A DNA stretch of 64,000 nucleotides from DASUBV01 sp963822485 (lineage in GTDB: Bacteria > Actinomycetota > Actinomycetes > Streptosporangiales > Streptosporangiaceae): NCBI GenBank assembly GCA_963822485.1, contig CAWGHW010000013.1:620001-684000 (forward strand). The letters are read 5' to 3'. Shown here one piece after another: positions 24,887 through 34,577 of this stretch. The position numbers and the translations under genes are program-made. How positions within the stretch are numbered: the stretch's first letter is position 1; every line of letters starts with the position of its first letter. The notes below the pieces were generated by a model. That model worked only from the letters and a program-made list of their open reading frames with translations. It made no database searches and had not been told where the DNA came from.

Positions 24887-26465
24887 GGCAGCTCCCTGAG
24901 GGTGATGCGCCCGGCGCGCAGTGCGATCAGGTGCCGGGCTAGCCAGGCGTGGCGGGCCGGTGCGGGCAGCGCCGCGAACCGGCGGGCGGCAGCGTAGGCC
25001 GGCGAACCGGGCCGCACTGGCGGGAGGCCGGGCGCCGCGGTCGGCAGCGGCCCGGTGCTGCTTCCATCCAGCGGGGCCGGGCAGGTGGTCCCCCGTGCCC
25101 GGCATCGTGCGGGCAGCCGGGGCGAGCCGGGGAGCGGGAGGCCGGCGTCGAGGCTCAGCCCGGCCAGCACCGCCTGCTGCGCAGGCGACCCGCCACGGGT
25201 GCCGATGACGCTGGCCAGGATGTTCGGCCCGGTGATCGACCGGACCCCGGCGGCCATCTCACTGGTGGTCAGCGGCGGCCCGCCTACCTCGTCGGGCAGC
25301 AGCATCCAGTAGGCCGGCGGCTGGCCGCTGAGGTCCCGGCGGCCCGCGCTGATGATCAGCTCGTTGCCCGGGCCCTGCTGGTAGGTCGCGGCGACCTGGC
25401 TGACGCGGGCCGGCGCGCCGGGCAGCCCCGCGATCTCGCTGAGCACCGGCCGCAGGGCGCCGGCGACGCCGGGCAGGTAGCCGCCGTAGACCGGGTTCAG
25501 GCAGACCGGGATGGGCGCCCGGCGGCACACCGGTCGGTAGGCGACGGGCCGGTCGCTGGCCGCGTCGTGCAGGGCCGGGATGGCGATCATGCCGTGGTCG
25601 TTCAGTCGGCCCGTGCCGGCCAGGCCGACCGCGGTCCCGGCCGCCAGCAGGCCCGCCGCGGTGCCGGCCGCGGCGGCCCGGCGGAGCCATCGCCCGGCGG
25701 CCTGCGCGGGCAGGCCCAGGGCGCTGAGCACGGCGAGCGTCAGGCCGGCCAGGAACATGACCTGGGCGATGGGCAGATCGGGCAGGTAGGGGTAGAACGC
25801 GGCCGCCCCGGGCTCGGGCCCGATGTCCCAGGGGGTGCTGACGATCGGCGAGACCTGCCAGTACGAATGGCTGCCGATGATCAGCTCGGTGCTCAGCGCG
25901 AGCACGAAGAACGCGGCGATCGCGGCCAGCGGCGCGGTGAGCCGGCCAGGCACCGCTGTTCCGGCGGCGAACCCGAGCGCGGCGAACGCCGGCAGGCCCG
26001 CGGCGCCGACCACGGCCGGCCACCACAGCGGCCCGCCGCCGGCCCCTGTCCCGCGGTCATCCCGTACAGGACGGCCACGCAGGCCAGGTAGCCCGCCAGC
26101 GCCCAGCAGGTGGTCGCGGCCCAGGCGGTGAGCAGCCGGGCCCACCGGGGCCGGGCGGTGATCGCGACCAGCTCGCTCGTGCGGCGGCGGCCGTCACGGG
26201 AGGCCATCCACGCGGCCGCTCCGGTGACCGGGCCGACGAAGGTCAGCAGGGCGCCGGTCTGCAGGGTCGTGGCGCGCAGCGACCACAGCGGGGGCTGAGC
26301 CATGGCCTTGCGGTACGTGGTGACCCAGAACAGGACAGCCACCAGCGGCAGCAGCAACGGCATCGCGTTGTGGCGCAGCTCCAGGCTCAGCAGCCGGACC
26401 GCGGACCGTGCCGACCCGCGCGTCACCGGCCGCGGCCGGGCGGCCGGGACCATCGTGGCGGTCAT
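24883..26465 (-). pseudogene. ABC exporter membrane protein, split by a frameshift at ~26040
   Basis: ATG 26465 overlaps the ATPase stop (ATGA) and opens a frame with LLSLELRHNAMPLLLPLVAVLFWVTTYRKAM and several helices up to LACVAVLYGMTAGQG. The continuation (PLWWPAVVGAAGLPAFAALGFAAG and onward to 24883) is in another frame. The junction lies in a G/C run at ~26030-26048. Joined, it gives ~525 residues: about six N-terminal helices, a large extracytoplasmic domain (YLPGVAGALRPVLSEIAGLPGAPARV, with paired Cys) and a C-terminal region. Either a sequencing slip or a real disabling mutation. Confidence 0.7.
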
Positions 26466-27205
26466 GGCCGGGCCGCCGTGAGGACCGCGCTGTAGCCGCG
26501 CTCCAGCGGCGCGTCACCAACGCCGTGGTCCTGGCCGCGGGCGGTCAGCTCATCCGGCGTGCCCAGGTAGACGATCTTGCCCTGGTCCATGACCGCGACC
26601 TGGGTGCACGCGGCGCCGACGTCCTCGACCAGGTGCGTGCTGACCACCACGGTGGCGCGCTGGCCCAGCTCGCGCAGCAGGGCCCGGAACGCCACCCGCT
26701 GCTCGGGGTCCAGCCCGGCCGTCGGCTCGTCGAGCAGCAGCAGGTCCGGCTGGTTGACGATGGCCTGCGCGACGCCGGCCCGGCGGAGCATTCCGCCGGA
26801 CAGCGTGCGCAGCCGGGCCCGCGCCTGGCCGCCCAGGCCGACCTGCTCGACGGCGGCCGCCACCGCGGCCGGGATCCGCGCCGCGGGCTGCTCCTTGAGC
26901 AGCGCGAAGTACTCCACGAACTCGGTCACGGTGAAGCCGGGGTAATAGCCGAGGCTCTGCGGCAGGTAGCCGAGCCGGCGGCGGATCTCCCGCCGCGGCC
27001 CGTAGTGGCCCGGATCATGGCCGAGCAGCCGCAGCCGGCCCGAGGTCGGCGGGACCGCGGTGGCCATCATCCGCAGCAGCGAGGTCTTGCCGGCGCCGTT
27101 CGGGCCGAGCAGCCCGAACACGCCGGGTCCGGCGTTCAGGTCCACTCCGGCCACCGCGAGGTTACGGCCGAAGCGCCGGGTCAGCCCGGTGATCTCCACG
27201 TTCAT
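26462..27205 (-). CDS. ABC transporter ATP-binding protein
   Basis: ATG 27205 follows GGAGG at a good distance; longer in-frame starts lack a site. It encodes 247 residues. Walker A GPNGAGKTS, signature LSGGM, Walker B LLLLDEPTAGLDP and the H-loop STHLVED are all present, so the ATPase should be active. It drives the membrane proteins encoded immediately downstream, with which it overlaps by 4 bp. It is divergent from the NarL-type kinase/regulator pair; the GTCATACC dyad between them may set induction. Confidence 0.92.
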   Translation of the reverse strand: MNVEITGLTRRFGRNLAVAGVDLNAGPGVFGLLGPNGAGKTSLLRMMATAVPPTSGRLRLLGHDPGHYGPRREIRRRLGYLPQSLGYYPGFTVTEFVEYFALLKEQPAARIPAAVAAAVEQVGLGGQARARLRTLSGGMLRRAGVAQAIVNQPDLLLLDEPTAGLDPEQRVAFRALLRELGQRATVVVSTHLVEDVGAACTQVAVMDQGKIVYLGTPDELTARGQDHGVGDAPLERGYSAVLTAARP

Positions 27206-27287
27206 GATGTGCCTCCAGGGAACGTTGCGGCTCCAGGCTGGCCGGCGGCCTGGCCCCGGGTCGTCACGCCACGGAGCGCAATCCGCG

Positions 27288-27345
27288 GTCATACCGCGGC
27301 GGCAGCCCGGCCCCCGCCGCGGCTGACGTCATACCTGGGTATGAC
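27288..27345. promoter_or_regulatory. GTCATACC half-site and GTCATACC-TG-GGTATGAC palindrome
   Basis: A perfect 8-2-8 palindrome at 27328-27345 and a single half-site at 27288-27295 lie between the divergent ABC operon and two-component genes. A related GGTATG/CATACC dyad occurs in the same context at 61851-61868. It is probably the binding site of the NarL-type regulator; inferred. Confidence 0.6.
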
Positions 27346-27371
27346 ACCGCAGGAGTGATGAGCGGGCGCCG

Positions 27372-28730
27372 GTGCCGATCTACGCTGAGGTCGTGGACGG
27401 AATGCCCGGTGTCGCGCCTGCCGCGCCTGCCGCTCGTGGCGGGCGCAGGCCAGCGCGCGCGGCGCGCTGGGCCTGGCACGGGCTCGCGCCCGCGCTGGCC
27501 GGCGGCGAGCCGCCGCCCGCGTGGCGCTGGCGCTCGGCGGCGGAGCGCCGCGCGGCCTATGCCGCCCTGGGCCTGGCCACCCTGGCCCTGTGCGTGATCA
27601 ACATCAGCACCATGCGCGGCGTGCCCGGCCTGCACGGGCTGCTGGCCCGCGGGAGCCGTCCGCCGGTGGTCCAGCTGCCGGCGAGCCTGGCCCAGCGGCT
27701 GCTGGCCGTCGCGGCCGTGGCGCCGCTGCCGCTGGCCGCCCGGTACCCGATGCTGGCCTGGCGGCTCGGGTGGCTGGCGCTGCTGCTCGTCCCGCTGGTC
27801 CCGGCCGCCTGGTGGGGCGGCTGGCCGTGGGGCCCGCCCCAGGTGGTCGCGCTGCTGGGAGCGTTCTGCCTGGCCGGGCTGCGCCAGCCGCGGGCGGTGC
27901 TGTGGTGGATGTGGGCGCTGACCCTCGTCCCGTGGCTGCTGTGGCTGACCGGCAAGGTGCAGGACCTGAACGGCCCGGCTGGCGCCAGTCTGGTGTTTAC
28001 CGCGGCGGCGATCGCGGTGGACAGCCTGCGGTCGCGGCTGATCGCCCAGCGTGAGCTGGCCGCCCAGACCCAGCGGGCCGAGGCCGAGCAGGACCGGCGG
28101 GCGGTGCTGGAGGAGCGCACCCGCATCGCGCGGGAGCTGCACGACGCGGTCGCCCATCACATGTCGCTGATCGCGGTCCGGGCCGAGACCGCGCCCTACC
28201 GCCTGCCCGGCCTGCCCGAGCCGGTGGCCGGGGAGTTCGGCTCGCTCAGCGCGCTGGCCCGCGAGGCGCTGGCCGACATGCGGCGGCTGCTCGGCGTGCT
28301 GCGCCAGGAACAGCCCGCGGCGCTGGAGCCGCAGCCCCAGCTCACCGACCTCCCCGAGCTGGTGGCGGCGACCCGGCGGGCCGGGGTGCCGATCGAGCTG
28401 TGGCTGCCGGCCGAGCTGGGCCAGGTGCCCGCCGGCGTCGGCCTGTGCGCCTACCGCATCGTGCAGGAGTCGCTGTCCAACGCCAGCCAGCACGCCCCGG
28501 GCGCCGCCGTCACCGTGTCGGTGGGCCAGGATGACGGAGCGGTCCGGCTGCGGGTCGCCAACGGGCCCGCCGGCCCGGCCGGGGCGCCGGGCGAGGAGCA
28601 CCGGCCGGGTCACGGGCTGACCGGGATGCGCGAGCGGGTGGCGCTGCTGGGCGGCTCGCTGTCGGCGGGCCCGGCGCCCGGCGGCGGCTTCGTGGTCTGC
28701 GCCGTGCTCCCCGTCGGCGAGACGCCGTGA
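27372..28730 (+). CDS. NarL-type sensor histidine kinase (HisKA_3)
   Basis: It encodes 452 residues from GTG 27372 (ATG 27402 possible). The N-terminal half has about five or six membrane helices in an MASE-like sensor region (AAYAALGLATLALCVINIS ... LVPWLLWLTGKVQDL). The dimerisation/phosphoacceptor box is ERTRIARELHDAVAHHMSLIAVRAE, with His in LHD. A compact HATPase domain at the end has the N-box VQESLSNASQHAPG and GHGLTGMRERV. It overlaps the response regulator by GTGA. It probably senses envelope or drug stress and controls the divergent exporter. Confidence 0.9.
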   Translation: MPIYAEVVDGMPGVAPAAPAARGGRRPARAARWAWHGLAPALAGGEPPPAWRWRSAAERRAAYAALGLATLALCVINISTMRGVPGLHGLLARGSRPPVVQLPASLAQRLLAVAAVAPLPLAARYPMLAWRLGWLALLLVPLVPAAWWGGWPWGPPQVVALLGAFCLAGLRQPRAVLWWMWALTLVPWLLWLTGKVQDLNGPAGASLVFTAAAIAVDSLRSRLIAQRELAAQTQRAEAEQDRRAVLEERTRIARELHDAVAHHMSLIAVRAETAPYRLPGLPEPVAGEFGSLSALAREALADMRRLLGVLRQEQPAALEPQPQLTDLPELVAATRRAGVPIELWLPAELGQVPAGVGLCAYRIVQESLSNASQHAPGAAVTVSVGQDDGAVRLRVANGPAGPAGAPGEEHRPGHGLTGMRERVALLGGSLSAGPAPGGGFVVCAVLPVGETP

Positions 28731-29407
28731 CCGGCCCGGCCACCCGCTGCCTGATCGCCGACGACCAGGCCATGGTCCGGGAGGGCTTCGCCGCCGTGCT
28801 CGCCGCCCAGCCCGGCCTGCTCGTGGTCGGCCAGGCCGCGGACGGCGCCCAGGCCGTCCACCAGGCCCGTCAGCTCCGGCCCGACGTGGTCCTGATGGAC
28901 GTGCGGATGCCGGTCATGGACGGGCTCCAGGCCACCCGCCAGATCCTGAGCACGCCGCCGGGCCCGCGGGTGCTGATGCTGACCACGTTCGACCTGGACG
29001 ACTACGTGTACGCGGCGCTGCGCGCCGGGGCCAGCGGCTTCCTGCTCAAGGACGCCACCGCCGCCGAGCTGGTGCACGCCGTCCGGGTGGTGGCGGCCGG
29101 CGACGCGCTGCTGGCCCCGTCGGTGACCCGGCGGCTGATCGCCGACTTCGCCCGCCAGCCGCGACTCGATGCGCCGTTCCCGCAGGCCCTCGGCGCGCTC
29201 ACCCAGCGGGAGACCGAGGTGCTGGGGCTGATCGCCCGCGGCCTGTCCAATACCGACATCAGCGAGACCTTGTTCATCGCCGAGCAGACCACCAAGACCC
29301 ACGTGGGCCGCATCCTGGCCAAGCTCGGCCTGCGCGACCGCGCCCAGGCCGTCGTCCTGGCCTACGAGACCGGCCTGGTCACGCCGGGCGGCGGCGCGGG
29401 CTCCTAG
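28727..29407 (+). CDS. NarL/LuxR-family response regulator
   Basis: It encodes 226 residues. The receiver domain (1-~125) has the acidic pair in CLIADDQAMVREG, phosphoacceptor Asp in VVLMDVRMPVMDG, and Lys in GFLLKDATAAEL. The LuxR HTH (~155-215) reads LTQRETEVLGLIARGLSNTDISETLFIAEQTTKTHVGRILAKLGLRDRAQAV. The GTG start is embedded in the kinase stop, so levels are coupled. Its likely targets are the divergent ABC genes via the GTCATACC dyad. Confidence 0.93.
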   Translation: MTGPATRCLIADDQAMVREGFAAVLAAQPGLLVVGQAADGAQAVHQARQLRPDVVLMDVRMPVMDGLQATRQILSTPPGPRVLMLTTFDLDDYVYAALRAGASGFLLKDATAAELVHAVRVVAAGDALLAPSVTRRLIADFARQPRLDAPFPQALGALTQRETEVLGLIARGLSNTDISETLFIAEQTTKTHVGRILAKLGLRDRAQAVVLAYETGLVTPGGGAGS

Positions 29408-30232
29408 TCAGCGGCAGACGAAGACGCCGCCGCGGCTCGCGGTCCGGAAGCGGCCCTCCGCCCGGACGGCCTGGTCCACCCGGGCGGCCACGTCGGCCAG
29501 CACCAGGTCGAAGTCCAGCGCCCCGCCGACCTCGAGCACGATGGGCTCGCGAATGCTGTCGAGGTAGGCGGTGACCGGCTCCGGGCCGGGGAACGCCAGC
29601 GGCAGGTCGTACTGGAGCAGGCTGACGTCGCCGAACTGGCCGCCCAGGAGCCCGGCACCGGTCTCGGTCGTGAAGCTCAGCACGGGGCGGGCACCGACCG
29701 GACGGCCGAGCTGCCGCGCGACGGCGGCATCCAGCAGGTCAAAGACCTCGGTCAGCGTCCGCACGCTGTTGGTGGAGGCGAGCACCATGCCGCCCGGCCG
29801 GGTGACGCGGCGCAGCTCGGCGACCGCGGCCGGGATGTCAGGCACGTGATAGAGCATGTGCATGGCCAGGGCGACGTCGGCCGAGTCGTCGCTCAGCGGC
29901 AGCCGCTGCGCGTCAGCCTGGATCAGCGAGAGCCGGCCCGAGCCGCGCAGGTCCGCCAGCGTGCGGAGCATGCCGGCCGACAGGTCGACGCCGATGGCGT
30001 GCCGGCAGCGGCCCTCCGTCACCAGCGGGCGCAGGTCGAATCCGTTGCCGCAGCCGATGTCGGCCACCACCTGAGTCCCGTCCCACGGCACCGCCGCGGT
30101 CCGCGGCCGCCGCCTGGCCGGCGCCTCGGCGTAGGCGTAGATGGACATCCGGGAGCGGAGGTGACGGTCGTCGGCATAAGCCGACTGGCTCAGGAACCGC
30201 CGCCCGGTCACCGGGTCGTCGTCGTCCCGCAC
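29408..30232 (-). CDS. Class I SAM-dependent methyltransferase
   Basis: A 274-residue protein with SAM motif I VVADIGCGNGFDLRPL, motif II region IGVDLSAGM, then LIQADAQRLPLSDDSADVALAMHMLYHVPD and LRRVTRPGGMVLASTNS, the Methyltransf_11 order. The N-terminus (RFLSQSAYADDRHLRSRMSIYAYAE) is a feature of cytosolic small-molecule methyltransferases. Substrate unknown. It is convergent with the response regulator, whose stop lies directly adjacent. Confidence 0.85.
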   Translation of the reverse strand: MRDDDDPVTGRRFLSQSAYADDRHLRSRMSIYAYAEAPARRRPRTAAVPWDGTQVVADIGCGNGFDLRPLVTEGRCRHAIGVDLSAGMLRTLADLRGSGRLSLIQADAQRLPLSDDSADVALAMHMLYHVPDIPAAVAELRRVTRPGGMVLASTNSVRTLTEVFDLLDAAVARQLGRPVGARPVLSFTTETGAGLLGGQFGDVSLLQYDLPLAFPGPEPVTAYLDSIREPIVLEVGGALDFDLVLADVAARVDQAVRAEGRFRTASRGGVFVCR

Positions 30233-30262
30233 GGCTTCTAGCCAACCACAGCGGCCGGGCCG

Positions 30263-30745
30263 TCAGGCGCGCGGGCGGACGGGCATGGAGAGCCGGATGT
30301 CTTCTTCCTCGAAGCCGAGGGCCGCGTAGAACCGCCGGGCCCGCTGGTTGCGGATGCCCGTGTCCAGCGTCAGCCGGGCCAGCCCGCGGCTCGCCGCCCA
30401 CTCGTGCGCCGCGGCCATCAGCGCCCGCCCGGCCCCGCGCCCCTCCGCGGCCTCAGCAGTGACCAGCTCGCCGACATAGGCGTCCACCTCGCCGGTGAAA
30501 TGCTCCCGCTCGGCCAGGCTCACCAGGCCCGCGACCTGACCGTCGAGCACGGCGACCAGCACGGCGTGCCCGTCGTCGCCCGCCGAGGCCAGCGACGACT
30601 CGATCCAGCCGCGGACGGCGCTGGCGACCTTGGCCGGGTCCCGCCACGGCGCGACGCCGATGGTCAGCCGGGCGCTCAGCGCGAGCAGCGCCGGATGGTC
30701 CTGTGGCCGGACGGGCCGGATGTCAAGGTGAGCAGCTTTGTCCAT
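30263..30745 (-). CDS. GNAT-family N-acetyltransferase
   Basis: It encodes 160 residues. The GNAT core is clear: motif D/A strands (HAVLVAVLDGQVAGLVSLAERE, YVGELVTAEAAEGRGAGRALMAAAHEWAASRG) with the acetyl-CoA pyrophosphate loop (EGRGAGRALM, a Q/RxxGxG/A variant), and the closing LTLDTGIRNQRARRFYAALGFEEEDI. The acceptor is unknown. It lies 30 bp upstream of the methyltransferase on the same strand and may be cotranscribed. Confidence 0.85.
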   Translation of the reverse strand: MDKAAHLDIRPVRPQDHPALLALSARLTIGVAPWRDPAKVASAVRGWIESSLASAGDDGHAVLVAVLDGQVAGLVSLAEREHFTGEVDAYVGELVTAEAAEGRGAGRALMAAAHEWAASRGLARLTLDTGIRNQRARRFYAALGFEEEDIRLSMPVRPRA

Positions 30746-30897
30746 GCCGTGAATCTCGCATCCCGTGACCCAGTCAAAAAACCGGAACCCGAGAATTCCT
30801 CCCCGGCGCTGCGCGTGCGCGCGCGTGGCTGTCCGCCTGCGAGCTGCTGACCGGCTCGTGATTGCTGGCCGGCCGCTGACCCGCGGTCACCGAAGAA

Positions 30898-30912
30898 CTT
30901 AGCCTCGCTAAG
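30898..30912. promoter_or_regulatory. CTTAGC-N3-GCTAAG dyad upstream of the phosphoesterase
   Basis: A perfect 6-3-6 inverted repeat lies ~100 bp before the secreted phosphoesterase start. It shares the TTAG/CTAA character of DtxR/IdeR iron boxes but is shorter than that consensus. The rest of the 268-bp gap holds no visible gene. Confidence 0.4.
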
Positions 30913-31013
30913 GGTTCATCTCGCGGCCACCGGCCGGATCGGCACCGGAGCGCCGCCAGACCACTCGGCTGCTGATGATCAGGTGAGATCTTCCTGCGTC
31001 AGAAGGGGCCGGA

Positions 31014-33014
31014 GTGAGACTTCACAGAAATCGAGGGCGCCTCAGGTTGGGGCTGCTGAGCGCGGCCGGGCTGGCCGCGGTGGCGGTCACCATAACGGCC
31101 GGCGCCGCGGCGGGCCTGCCGGCGGCGGCGAACGCGGCCGCGCGCCCGGCGGCTGCCAGCCCGGCGGCCGCGCGTCCGGCGACAGCGGACCCGACAACCG
31201 CGCGCCCGGCGCCGCACGTGATGACGATCATGATGGAGAACACCGACTACAGCCAGGCGGCGGGCTCGGCGCAGATGCCGTACCTGAACCAGCTGGCCCA
31301 TCAGTACACGGCATTCACCCAGGCCTACGGGTGGCAGTACCCGAGCCTGCCCAACTACGTGGAGCTGCTGGCCGGGTCCACGCTGGGCATCAGCGCCGAC
31401 TGCGACCCCGGCGACAAGGGCTGCACCGACCTCAAGGGCCAGACCTTCACCGACCAGCTTGAGGCGGCCAAGGTGTCCTGGCACGCCTACTACCAGGACG
31501 ACGTGTCCGGGTGCGACGCCAAGTCCTCGGACTTCTTCCACGGCAACTACGACGTGGAGCACAACCCCTGGGCCTACCTGGCCGACTTCCCGGCGCAGTG
31601 CTCGCACCTGTCCAATTTCGGCCAGCTGCTGCCCCGCCTGTCGTCGAAGAACGCGCCCGACTTCAACTGGGTCGTCCCTGACCTGGACAACGACGGCGGC
31701 GACAACGGCACGATGTCGTCCGGCGACACCTGGCTGAGCGACGAGATCCCGCAGATCATGCACACCCGCTGGTACCGCGAGGGCGGCCAGATCGTGATCT
31801 TGTACGACACCGGCTACGGCAACTCCGGCGGCGTCAACGGGTCCAGCGGCGGCCAGCTCCCGCCGCTGGTGGTGGTGTCCGCGCACACCCGCGGCATGGG
31901 CCTGCAGGCCGCGCCGCTGAACACGGCTGGCGTGCTGCACTCGATCGAGCACGCCTACGGCGTCACGTACCTGGGCGACGCGGCCAGCCCGGCCAACGGC
32001 AGCCTGGGCAGCGCCCTGGTCGCCGGCCGCCCGCAGGGCCGGGCCCCGGCGGCGCGGCTCACCGGCGCGGTGGCCTCGGCCGCCATCGGTCACGGCGGCG
32101 GCTTCGCCAACGTCCGCCTGGCCCGCGGTTCGCTGGCCCTCAGCGGCGTCAGCCGCGGGCCCGGCGGCGCCACCATCGAGGTGGGGGAGAACCACCGCGG
32201 CCAGGGCGTGGTCGTCAGCGGCGACCGGGGCGCGATCCCGGTGCCGGGCACCAGCAACCTGGAGTCGGTGTCCTGCGCCACCGCGACTACCTGCTGGGCG
32301 GCCGGACTGGCCACCGCGGGCTCCGACCAGGGCGTGCTGGTCAAGATCGTCCATGGCCGGCCGGTCTCGGTGAAGCGGCTGCCGGCCTGGTACGGGCTGT
32401 ACGGCATCTCCTGCCCGACCGCCACCACCTGCGAGGCGGTGGGCTACGACACCTCCGACATCGCCGACGCGGTGACCACCATCACCAGCGGCGTGCCGGG
32501 CGCGCCGGTCCCGGTCAAGGGCGGCGGGGAGTGGCTCAACGCCATCTCCTGCGCCACCGCCACGCAGTGCTACGCGACCGGGCTGGTCAACTACACCGCC
32601 TCGATCGTGCCGATCACCAGCGGCACGCCGCAGGCCCCGGTCACCATGCCGGGTGAGTGGTACCTGAACGGCATCGACTGCGCCTCGGCCGGGAACTGCG
32701 TGGTGGTCGGCGAGTCCGGCAACTCCGGCGAGGGCTCGGTGTCGGCCCTGGTCAACGGCGTGGCCGGGCAGGCCATCCCGGTGCCGGGCACCGAGAACCT
32801 GTACGGCGTCGCGTGCTCGGCCAAGGGCGCGTGCGTGCTGGCCGGCGCCAGCCAGGCGACCGGCCGCGAGTACAGCCACGGCGTGCTGGCCGGCTTCACC
32901 GCCGGGAAGGTGACCAGGCCCCTCGGCCTGCCGGGCACCAGCGGCTTCGGCCAGGTCGCCTGCGGGCCGGGCCTGGCCGGCTGCGTGAGCGTCGGCGCCG
33001 CCCTGACCAGGTGA
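31014..33014 (+). CDS. Secreted phosphoesterase with C-terminal Cys-paired repeat domain
   Basis: GTG 31014 follows AGAAGGGG. A signal peptide occupies ~1-43 (basic RNRGRLRLG, hydrophobic core, AANA cleavage region). Residues ~65-330 match the acid phosphatase/phospholipase C phosphoesterase family: MMENTDYSQ, SLPNYVELLAGST, HAYYQDD, then DGGDNGTMSSGDTWLSDEIP and VSAHTRG. Residues ~415-660 are six repeats of about 40 residues, each carrying a close Cys pair (VSCATATTCWAAG, ISCPTATTCEAVG, ISCATATQCYATG, IDCASAGNCVVVG, VACSAKGACVLAG and VACGPGLAGCVSVG). I infer a disulphide-stabilised beta-propeller. It acts outside the cell, perhaps on phospholipids or phosphate esters. Confidence 0.85.
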   Translation: MRLHRNRGRLRLGLLSAAGLAAVAVTITAGAAAGLPAAANAAARPAAASPAAARPATADPTTARPAPHVMTIMMENTDYSQAAGSAQMPYLNQLAHQYTAFTQAYGWQYPSLPNYVELLAGSTLGISADCDPGDKGCTDLKGQTFTDQLEAAKVSWHAYYQDDVSGCDAKSSDFFHGNYDVEHNPWAYLADFPAQCSHLSNFGQLLPRLSSKNAPDFNWVVPDLDNDGGDNGTMSSGDTWLSDEIPQIMHTRWYREGGQIVILYDTGYGNSGGVNGSSGGQLPPLVVVSAHTRGMGLQAAPLNTAGVLHSIEHAYGVTYLGDAASPANGSLGSALVAGRPQGRAPAARLTGAVASAAIGHGGGFANVRLARGSLALSGVSRGPGGATIEVGENHRGQGVVVSGDRGAIPVPGTSNLESVSCATATTCWAAGLATAGSDQGVLVKIVHGRPVSVKRLPAWYGLYGISCPTATTCEAVGYDTSDIADAVTTITSGVPGAPVPVKGGGEWLNAISCATATQCYATGLVNYTASIVPITSGTPQAPVTMPGEWYLNGIDCASAGNCVVVGESGNSGEGSVSALVNGVAGQAIPVPGTENLYGVACSAKGACVLAGASQATGREYSHGVLAGFTAGKVTRPLGLPGTSGFGQVACGPGLAGCVSVGAALTR

Positions 33015-33024
33015 GGACGCGCGC

Positions 33025-34422
33025 CTAGCGCGGGTCGGGGACCTTGTCGGCCAGCTCAGGCTGACTCAGGTCCCCGGCCGGCGCGGCCGCGGGGACCGGC
33101 GCCGGTGGCCGGCCGATCAGCTCGATCAGGCCCAGCACGACCAGCAGCAGCACCACGATCAGGATCACCACCGCGGCCGTCGGCCGGCCCCAGAACACGA
33201 ACACCAGCGCGGCCAGCGCCACGGCCCCGATGCGCAGGACCCGGCGCTGCGCGTAGACCCACCGGCCGGCCGGGCCGGTGCTCACGCCGGCCGCCTCGCC
33301 GCGCTCGCGGGTCCAGCGCAGGCCGCCGGCGATGCCCTGGCGGGTCCGGACCGCGGTCACCGACGGGCCGGTGAAGAACGCGCCGATGGCGATGACCAGG
33401 CCCGCTGCCAGCAGCGTGCGCAGCCCGGCCCGGATGAACCGGACCAGGGTGTCGAACAGCACCGCGGCCGCGTTGGCGGGCAGCTTGCTGCTCGGCACGC
33501 TGTTGAGGTACACGGTGCGGAAGATCAGCAGGGCCGCGCCCAGGACGAGCATCGACCCGGCCAGGCCCAGCCCGGCCCCGATCAGGGCGCGCCGGTGCCG
33601 GCGGGCGACGTAGACGCCGGCGGCCAGCAGGACCAGGGTCAGGATGGGCAGCACGATCTTGAGGTCGTTGATCAGCCGGTAACCGGTCTGCGCCTTGACC
33701 AGGTACTTGGCCGAGAACAGCGTGAACGTCGGGTTGATCGGCGGCAGCCGGTTCACGATCGTGAACCCGCGGGCGGCCAGGTCGTGCTTCACGACGTCGA
33801 TGAACGGGCCCAGGCCCAGGGTCACCTGGCCGTTCTTGATCGTGATGGCGCCGTTGCCCTGGCCGGACAGCGCCTTGACCAGCTGGGCGTGGGCGACGGT
33901 GTTGAGCCGGTCCCAGGCCCGCGCGAAGGCCGGGCTGGTCACGATCTTGTGCACCTGGGCGTGGATGAACCCGGTCACGGCGCCGGCCAGGGACGGCCCG
34001 AAGCTCCGGAGCAGCCCCGCCACCCGGGGCAGGCCGTGGCTGGCCAGGGCGGTGGCCGCGGTGCCGGTGTAGCCGGTCACGTCCAGGTGCGAGCTGACCT
34101 GGGTGGTGATCTTGTCGGTCAGCGTGCTGGTGATGGCCGGGTCGCGGATCAGCGGGGCCATGTTGGCGACGTAGCGGCTGGTGTCGGAGACCTGATTGGC
34201 CGTCCACACCGAGAGCACCGACACCGGGGCCAGCACGCAGCCCAGCACAATCAGGACTGTCGCCACCGGCCCGCGCCACCCGACGCCGCGGTGGCGCGGG
34301 CCGGGCGGCGTCCGGCGCAGCTGACTGACCTCGGCGCGAAGCCGGTCAAGCTCGGCTCGCTCGCCGGAGGTCAGCGCCGGCCAGTCCCCGGCCGGGACCG
34401 GCTTGCCGTCAGCATCTGGCAC
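33025..34422 (-). CDS. Integral membrane protein of unknown function
   Basis: It encodes 465 residues. A short N-terminal helix (ERAELDRLRAEVSQL, possible coiled coil) is followed by TM1 (ATVLIVLGCVLAPVSVLSVWT). A long extracytoplasmic stretch (~75-250) comes next: DTSRYVANMAPLIRDPAI, HLDVTGYTG. Three or four helices close the protein. This layout recurs in actinomycete 'integral membrane protein' annotations, but I know of no assigned function. It is convergent with the phosphoesterase (10 bp between stops). Confidence 0.7.
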   Translation of the reverse strand: MPDADGKPVPAGDWPALTSGERAELDRLRAEVSQLRRTPPGPRHRGVGWRGPVATVLIVLGCVLAPVSVLSVWTANQVSDTSRYVANMAPLIRDPAITSTLTDKITTQVSSHLDVTGYTGTAATALASHGLPRVAGLLRSFGPSLAGAVTGFIHAQVHKIVTSPAFARAWDRLNTVAHAQLVKALSGQGNGAITIKNGQVTLGLGPFIDVVKHDLAARGFTIVNRLPPINPTFTLFSAKYLVKAQTGYRLINDLKIVLPILTLVLLAAGVYVARRHRRALIGAGLGLAGSMLVLGAALLIFRTVYLNSVPSSKLPANAAAVLFDTLVRFIRAGLRTLLAAGLVIAIGAFFTGPSVTAVRTRQGIAGGLRWTRERGEAAGVSTGPAGRWVYAQRRVLRIGAVALAALVFVFWGRPTAAVVILIVVLLLVVLGLIELIGRPPAPVPAAAPAGDLSQPELADKVPDPR

Positions 34423-34577
34423 CGTCGTCCTCCCCTGGAGTGTGCAGCGTGCTGCGCCGGGCCTCGCGGCGCATCACCCTTGACGGGTGACCAGGTCAGC
34501 GCTCTGACGGGGTAGATGTGGAGAGCAGATCGCGCCGCCGAGCGCCGCGCTGGCTGCCGATAGAGGGGGAAACAGCC

